Shown in pieces: positions 60,296-64,000 of a DNA stretch of 64,000 nt (position 1 is the stretch's first letter; each line of letters opens with the position of its first letter). Below the pieces are notes generated by a model that made no database searches, was not told where the DNA came from, and was given only the letters and a program-made list of their open reading frames with translations. A program made the translations under genes and the position numbers. This DNA is from Stichopus chloronotus (Eukaryota; Echinodermata; Holothuroidea; Aspidochirotida; Stichopodidae), in NCBI GenBank assembly GCA_021234535.1, contig CM037848.1, forward strand, positions 9,252,444 through 9,316,443, read 5' to 3'.

Positions 60296-60543
60296 TTAAA
60301 GGGAATAACCAGTCGTCCCTTACTTTATTTTGAGAAATTAAAATCTTAACATTCTCGTCATTTCTCTTATTAGCATTTTTCACGACGTTGCTCAATATCA
60401 GTGCCCATAAGCAGAGGTATTACGCTGCAAAATAAAGAAATTCAACAACAACAAAAATATATATCACATAATGGAGTAGAGCCATTGATCATGAAGCTGG
60501 GGGTATACTAATTCAGTTTGGGTTGACTGCATTTCCCCTTTAA
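60296..60543 (-). mobile_element. Family B MITE
   Basis: Bounded by TTAA at 60296 and 60540. On the minus strand it starts TTAAAGGGGAAATGCAGTCA and ends GGGACGACTGGTTATTCCCT. It is the better preserved of the two copies; TTAA flanks are intact on both sides. Confidence 0.87.
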
Positions 60544-62273
60544 CAATAATGTAGTGTCTATTCGCCGAACAAATTGGTGCAAATATACGTATTATTGGTA
60601 TGCACGAGATTTAGGCCAATCAGCGATCGTGATTAAGGTTAAGGCTGGAAGGTTAGCTCGGTGCTAATGGCAATGCTTGTTCGCCTGTTTTTCATGCGAA
60701 TAGCTTCAACTTTATAAAAAAACTCTGTAAGTACATCACGGGGTACTGTAGGGGTGTAACTCAGTAGAGGATACGTAAAAATACGGTGGCATCTCTCAGT
60801 TTACATCCCATTCTGGTAACGTTCATACTGTACGTGAAGAAATCAAACAGCTGAACCCAAGATCCAAGCAATATCAGAATTCCACTCTCGCCTGGGTACA
60901 CCCCATCGATCCCCAAAGAAAAATCACACAGACCAATGGTGCACCTTGTCCGACCCCGACTGTTATGGGACGCCGCTATGGTCTTGACATACATACAACC
61001 TACAGTGCCCCACAGCAGTGTTTCATATTTAACCACAAGTAAAAAGTTGTTTTAGGTGTGCTAGAACACGATGCGCAGCACCCATATATGAGGTAGTGGC
61101 CTACAGCCGGTCAGTCCACTCCCACAGATATGGTGAGGTGGAACAATCAATGACGGCTAGTGTTGTGAATGGGTTCATCGTGGTACTTCCATGAAGTACA
61201 AGTTATTATGGCCACTAGCGTTTTAAAGCAAGATTTTGTTTCCTCTGTAGGCCTATACTATATCAACGCAATGCTTTGATCACCTATTTTCATCATTTTT
61301 GATTTTTTTTAAATCGAAATGTACATAAAAGGTAAATATGTAATCAAACTGAAGGAACAATGTTCTTTAAACGAGACTATTAAACACTAGTCGATGTTAC
61401 TTACCCAAATTTGTCTTTTTTAAGTTATACCTCCTGTGCGTTCAAAAAGGGATTTACTGAGTTCCAACGACGTCAATAATTCGCTTCGTTGAGCACGAGG
61501 GTTATAGTACCTGTGCTAGAACCCTAATGTGCGAGATAAGACTCCAAAACGAAAACAGAACAAGAACAGCCAAAAAAGTTTATCACTTGCTCCAAGAAAA
61601 ATAACAATAATCTAGAAATCTCGACAAGTAGACTGGAAATATTCACACAACTGGAACACTGAGTACGTAAAGAACTGAACAAACACGTTCGGTTCTGCTG
61701 ACTGATCCTACAAGTTGTATGCACCTACATCCGTCTGTGCAATATCCTAGTGTAAGCAATAGCGGCCTGTGCGTAACGGTGAACCTTACGACAGTCACAC
61801 CAACTTAGCTAGTGTCAGCGAGAGAGCGCTCTTTTACACCAAGTATTATGAGGTTAACAAGAAGCTCCTATTTTCGCTTCTGTCAGTTTGTATCTCTATT
61901 GTTGTGGTTAGTGTGGCGAGGCCACTCATTATGGCTATCCGTTCCACGCACCAGTGATTGACTTTGCGATCTTTCAGGAAGCCCAACATGTCGGCCAATA
62001 AAATTGTTTCCGAGGAAAAAGGGCAGGTTAATTCGAAATTGGTTGCAGATTCCCAATGGAGGTGTCAAGTCTTTGGCTTTGTATGCTAAACATTTTCGAA
62101 CATGAACATAGGCCTAATAATGCTTGCATGGTACCCTCAATTTGGAGTCTTGGCGATGGTGAGTGTGCAATTATTGGATTCACTAATATGTATTGTTTTT
62201 TGGGGTTTTTTTGTTGTTGTGACAAAGTATGTGTGAGAAAGATCTAGTTGTACATTGCCCTTGCGCAGTGCAC
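60544..62273. other. No supported gene
   Basis: A stretch around 60856-61058 is open on both strands (plus reads QDPSNIRIPLSPGYTPSIP and onwards) but lacks splice support. Nothing else stands out. Confidence 0.45.
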
Positions 62274-62303
62274 GATGACGTCAGAAATGATGACGTCAGA
62301 AAT
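62274..62303 (+). promoter_or_regulatory. Two tandem CRE sites in a 15-bp perfect repeat
   Basis: GATGACGTCAGAAAT is repeated exactly (62274-62288, 62289-62303). Each copy holds the palindromic cAMP-response element TGACGTCA, the binding site of CREB/ATF proteins. No transcription start was identified nearby, so function is unproven. Confidence 0.5.
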
Positions 62304-63364
62304 GCAAATAATGGTTCTTTCTTGTATGGAACTGTACCTTTGTTTAATATCTCTCAGTAGCGCGTTAGGGACATTCTGCCCTGAGAAATATAGCCAATTA
62401 GCCATGCACTTAAACGTAAATTTATTAACAAAGCATGAAACCGGAAACAAATCTTTTACAGCACTTTCAACACGAAGCATATGCCATCAGATGCCTTATG
62501 AAAAGATGACTTAAAGGATCACTGTGATTGGCCAAAACCCTAACCTTCTTTTACATAAAGGATAAATTGATTGACGCTAACATTCGGAGGCACCGTCCTA
62601 GTGGTACAACCCGGGAAAAAAAAGTAACAAATAGAGGGTGTCCTGTACAAACTGAAAGATTTCCCGAAATATTTGAGTGCTTTCACACAAAGACACAGCA
62701 ACCATATTGGGTTAGGGCCTTCCTGACACACTACGATTTACAGAACCCTATGCAAATTTTGAGGCACCAAATACGAGACCTTTACGTCTAAAATAAATTT
62801 TTGAAATGTCTTCGTCATAAGTGGAATTTTGTTTGATACGTCGTCCCATCACACATCACGTGACCTGTGAAATTTACAGATTTATGTAGCTATCACGACT
62901 GTTCATATCTTTATCGCATATTGTTTAATTTCATCTCCGTCTGCTTTTGTTATTTTTTTTTTTTTCGACCAACTCTATTTGCTTTGCTTCTTTTCAAGTG
63001 ACAAACAACCAGAGAGAAATACGTCCTTCATTTCTAATTCTCGGGATTAGCTAATATATTCTTCAAAGGTAACTTTTTACTGTGTAAGCTCCCGTAAGTG
63101 GAAAATGCAAAAGTAAAACAAGAAAAAAATCCCTGTTTTAAAGATGGTTGGATGAGTTTAAATTCTCTCCGATGGTTGGTTCAAGTTGGTCACGTTGCAA
63201 AAAGGGTTTGAAGATAGGCACACAGTTAAGGCAGCACTAGCGCCGCCTTCCGAATCATATTTTGAGTCAAAAGTAAATTTACTTGAAAACGGATTTAAGC
63301 TACATTTAATTGTAACGGATGGGGTGAGGTGTAAAACATAGAAAGAAAAATGGTTCAAAACAGT
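62304..63364. other. No supported gene
   Basis: Frames at 62248-62514 and 62528-62791 have no motif or splice support. Confidence 0.5.
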
Positions 63365-63405
63365 GGCGTAGCTAGCCTTTATCCAAAGGAAGGGGGGGGG
63401 GGGGG
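63365..63405 (+). mobile_element. Solitary hAT-type terminus
   Basis: CAGTGGCGTAGCTAGCC followed by a G run (63392-63405), matching the terminus at 20924 read on the minus strand. No partner end before the window closes. Confidence 0.5.
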
Positions 63406-64000
63406 TATGGGCAAGCATCTAAATTCTCCGGTTTTATTTGTTTTAGTGTGTGAGCAGTGCTGCATTAAGTAACCTTCTGCATCCTGCAATGTAGGTTACA
63501 AATATACATATACGGCGTACACGTAAAATGTGGTGTAACTAGGATATTTTCCATAGTGTAAGGAAACTTGAAAACTTTCTCAAAACATCTCAAGGTCACA
63601 TGGGCGTCAGCTTGATTTTTAAAAGTGGGGGAAGGGGGGTTAGCTGAACATGTAGGCCTACATTGTAATACGATAGAAGACTTGATGACTGATCGCCATC
63701 CTGCGGGAGCAGTCCAAGCGGAGGGGGTGTCCCTCCTCCCTTTAGAACTTTGTACTTACGTAGGATGGACTAGATGCAAACTCTTCAGCATTTGATGCTA
63801 GATTAGCAGTGAATAGATCTCCAGGAATTCTTATTTTTAGGTGGTGTTTTATTTTTTCATTATACTTGGTGAAATAGACTGTACGTGGTTAATCTGGCAG
63901 GTGTCCGATGCGTAAATTTGTCCCTCAACACTGTTGACCGGCTTCAAAAAATGAACCCTGCGCATAGTCTTAAATGAACAATAAATGTAACAATACAACT
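63406..64000. other. Nothing firm
   Basis: A minus-strand stretch (about 63817-63755) is open and ends at TCCTAC|GTAAGT, but it has no pyrimidine tract upstream and sits beside a G/C-rich repeat-like tail (63620-63740). Confidence 0.4.

Noticed and set aside
62056..62160. Plus-strand stretch ending at GATG|GTGAGT
   Set aside because: The acceptor is mediocre and the frame crosses a TAGGCCTA repeat word; no motif.
63755..63817. Minus-strand stretch ending TCCTAC|GTAAGT
   Set aside because: It reads like protein (GDLFTANLASNAEEF), but there is no pyrimidine tract upstream and the neighbourhood is repeat-like.

Overview
This window looks like non-coding chromosomal DNA from a marine invertebrate, most likely a deuterostome such as an echinoderm. 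The reasons are: no long open frames on either strand, moderate AT richness, dense short inverted-repeat transposons, 25 runs of ten or more C or G, frequent microsatellites, and 12 copies of the palindrome TAGGCCTA. hAT-like termini starting CAGTGGCG are also present. No species can be named from the sequence alone. There are no bacterial features (no operons, no compact genes, no CRISPR) and no tRNA or rRNA gene was recognised.

The only stretch I would call a gene with some confidence is one exon on the minus strand (22422 to 22054). It has a good 3' splice site, a 5' leader, an ATG in near-perfect Kozak context (22264), 70 codons and a plausible 5' splice site. Its last codons carry a MAP-kinase docking (D-site) pattern, RR-x5-L-x-I-P. 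A similar motif sits at the N-terminus of MKK3/MKK6 kinases, so an upstream kinase of the p38 pathway is my best guess. No kinase-domain exon was found downstream in the window. A few other short splice-bounded frames are listed at low confidence, because such pairs are expected by chance at about this density.

Mobile elements carry most of the structure. (1) Family A: about 350 bp, ends TTAAAGGGAAATARGGYGTTT, six copies (4373, 5951, 9310-, 28184-, 52548, 57842). (2) Family B: about 250 bp, two copies (10042, 60296). (3) Family C: about 165 bp, four copies (8250, 27672, 29660, 46135). (4) Family D: three copies end to end at 25191-25854, each bounded by TTAA. (5) Family E: 531 bp with 17-bp perfect ends at 45906-46436, hosting a family C copy, plus a fragment at 24005. 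(6) Two hAT-type miniature elements with 8-bp target duplications (3144-3371, 50054-50268), isolated hAT termini (20904, 63365) and a probable hAT transposase relic (5112-5393). (7) Foldback elements at 10999, 15299-15604 and 30984.

Layout: 1-3.4 kb holds ambiguous frames, a 301-bp tandem duplication and a hAT miniature element. 3.4-11 kb is packed with family A, B and C copies. 11-11.6 kb is a GAT array. 15.3-15.6 kb is a compound palindrome around 117 bp of AT. 18.4-19.1 kb is a degenerate array with nuclear-receptor DR1 sequences. 20.9-25.9 kb holds the candidate gene exon and the family D triplet. 26-64 kb is mostly quiet sequence broken by the elements above. Nothing here works as a pathway; the window is best read as intergenic or intronic DNA shaped by repeated transposon insertion.
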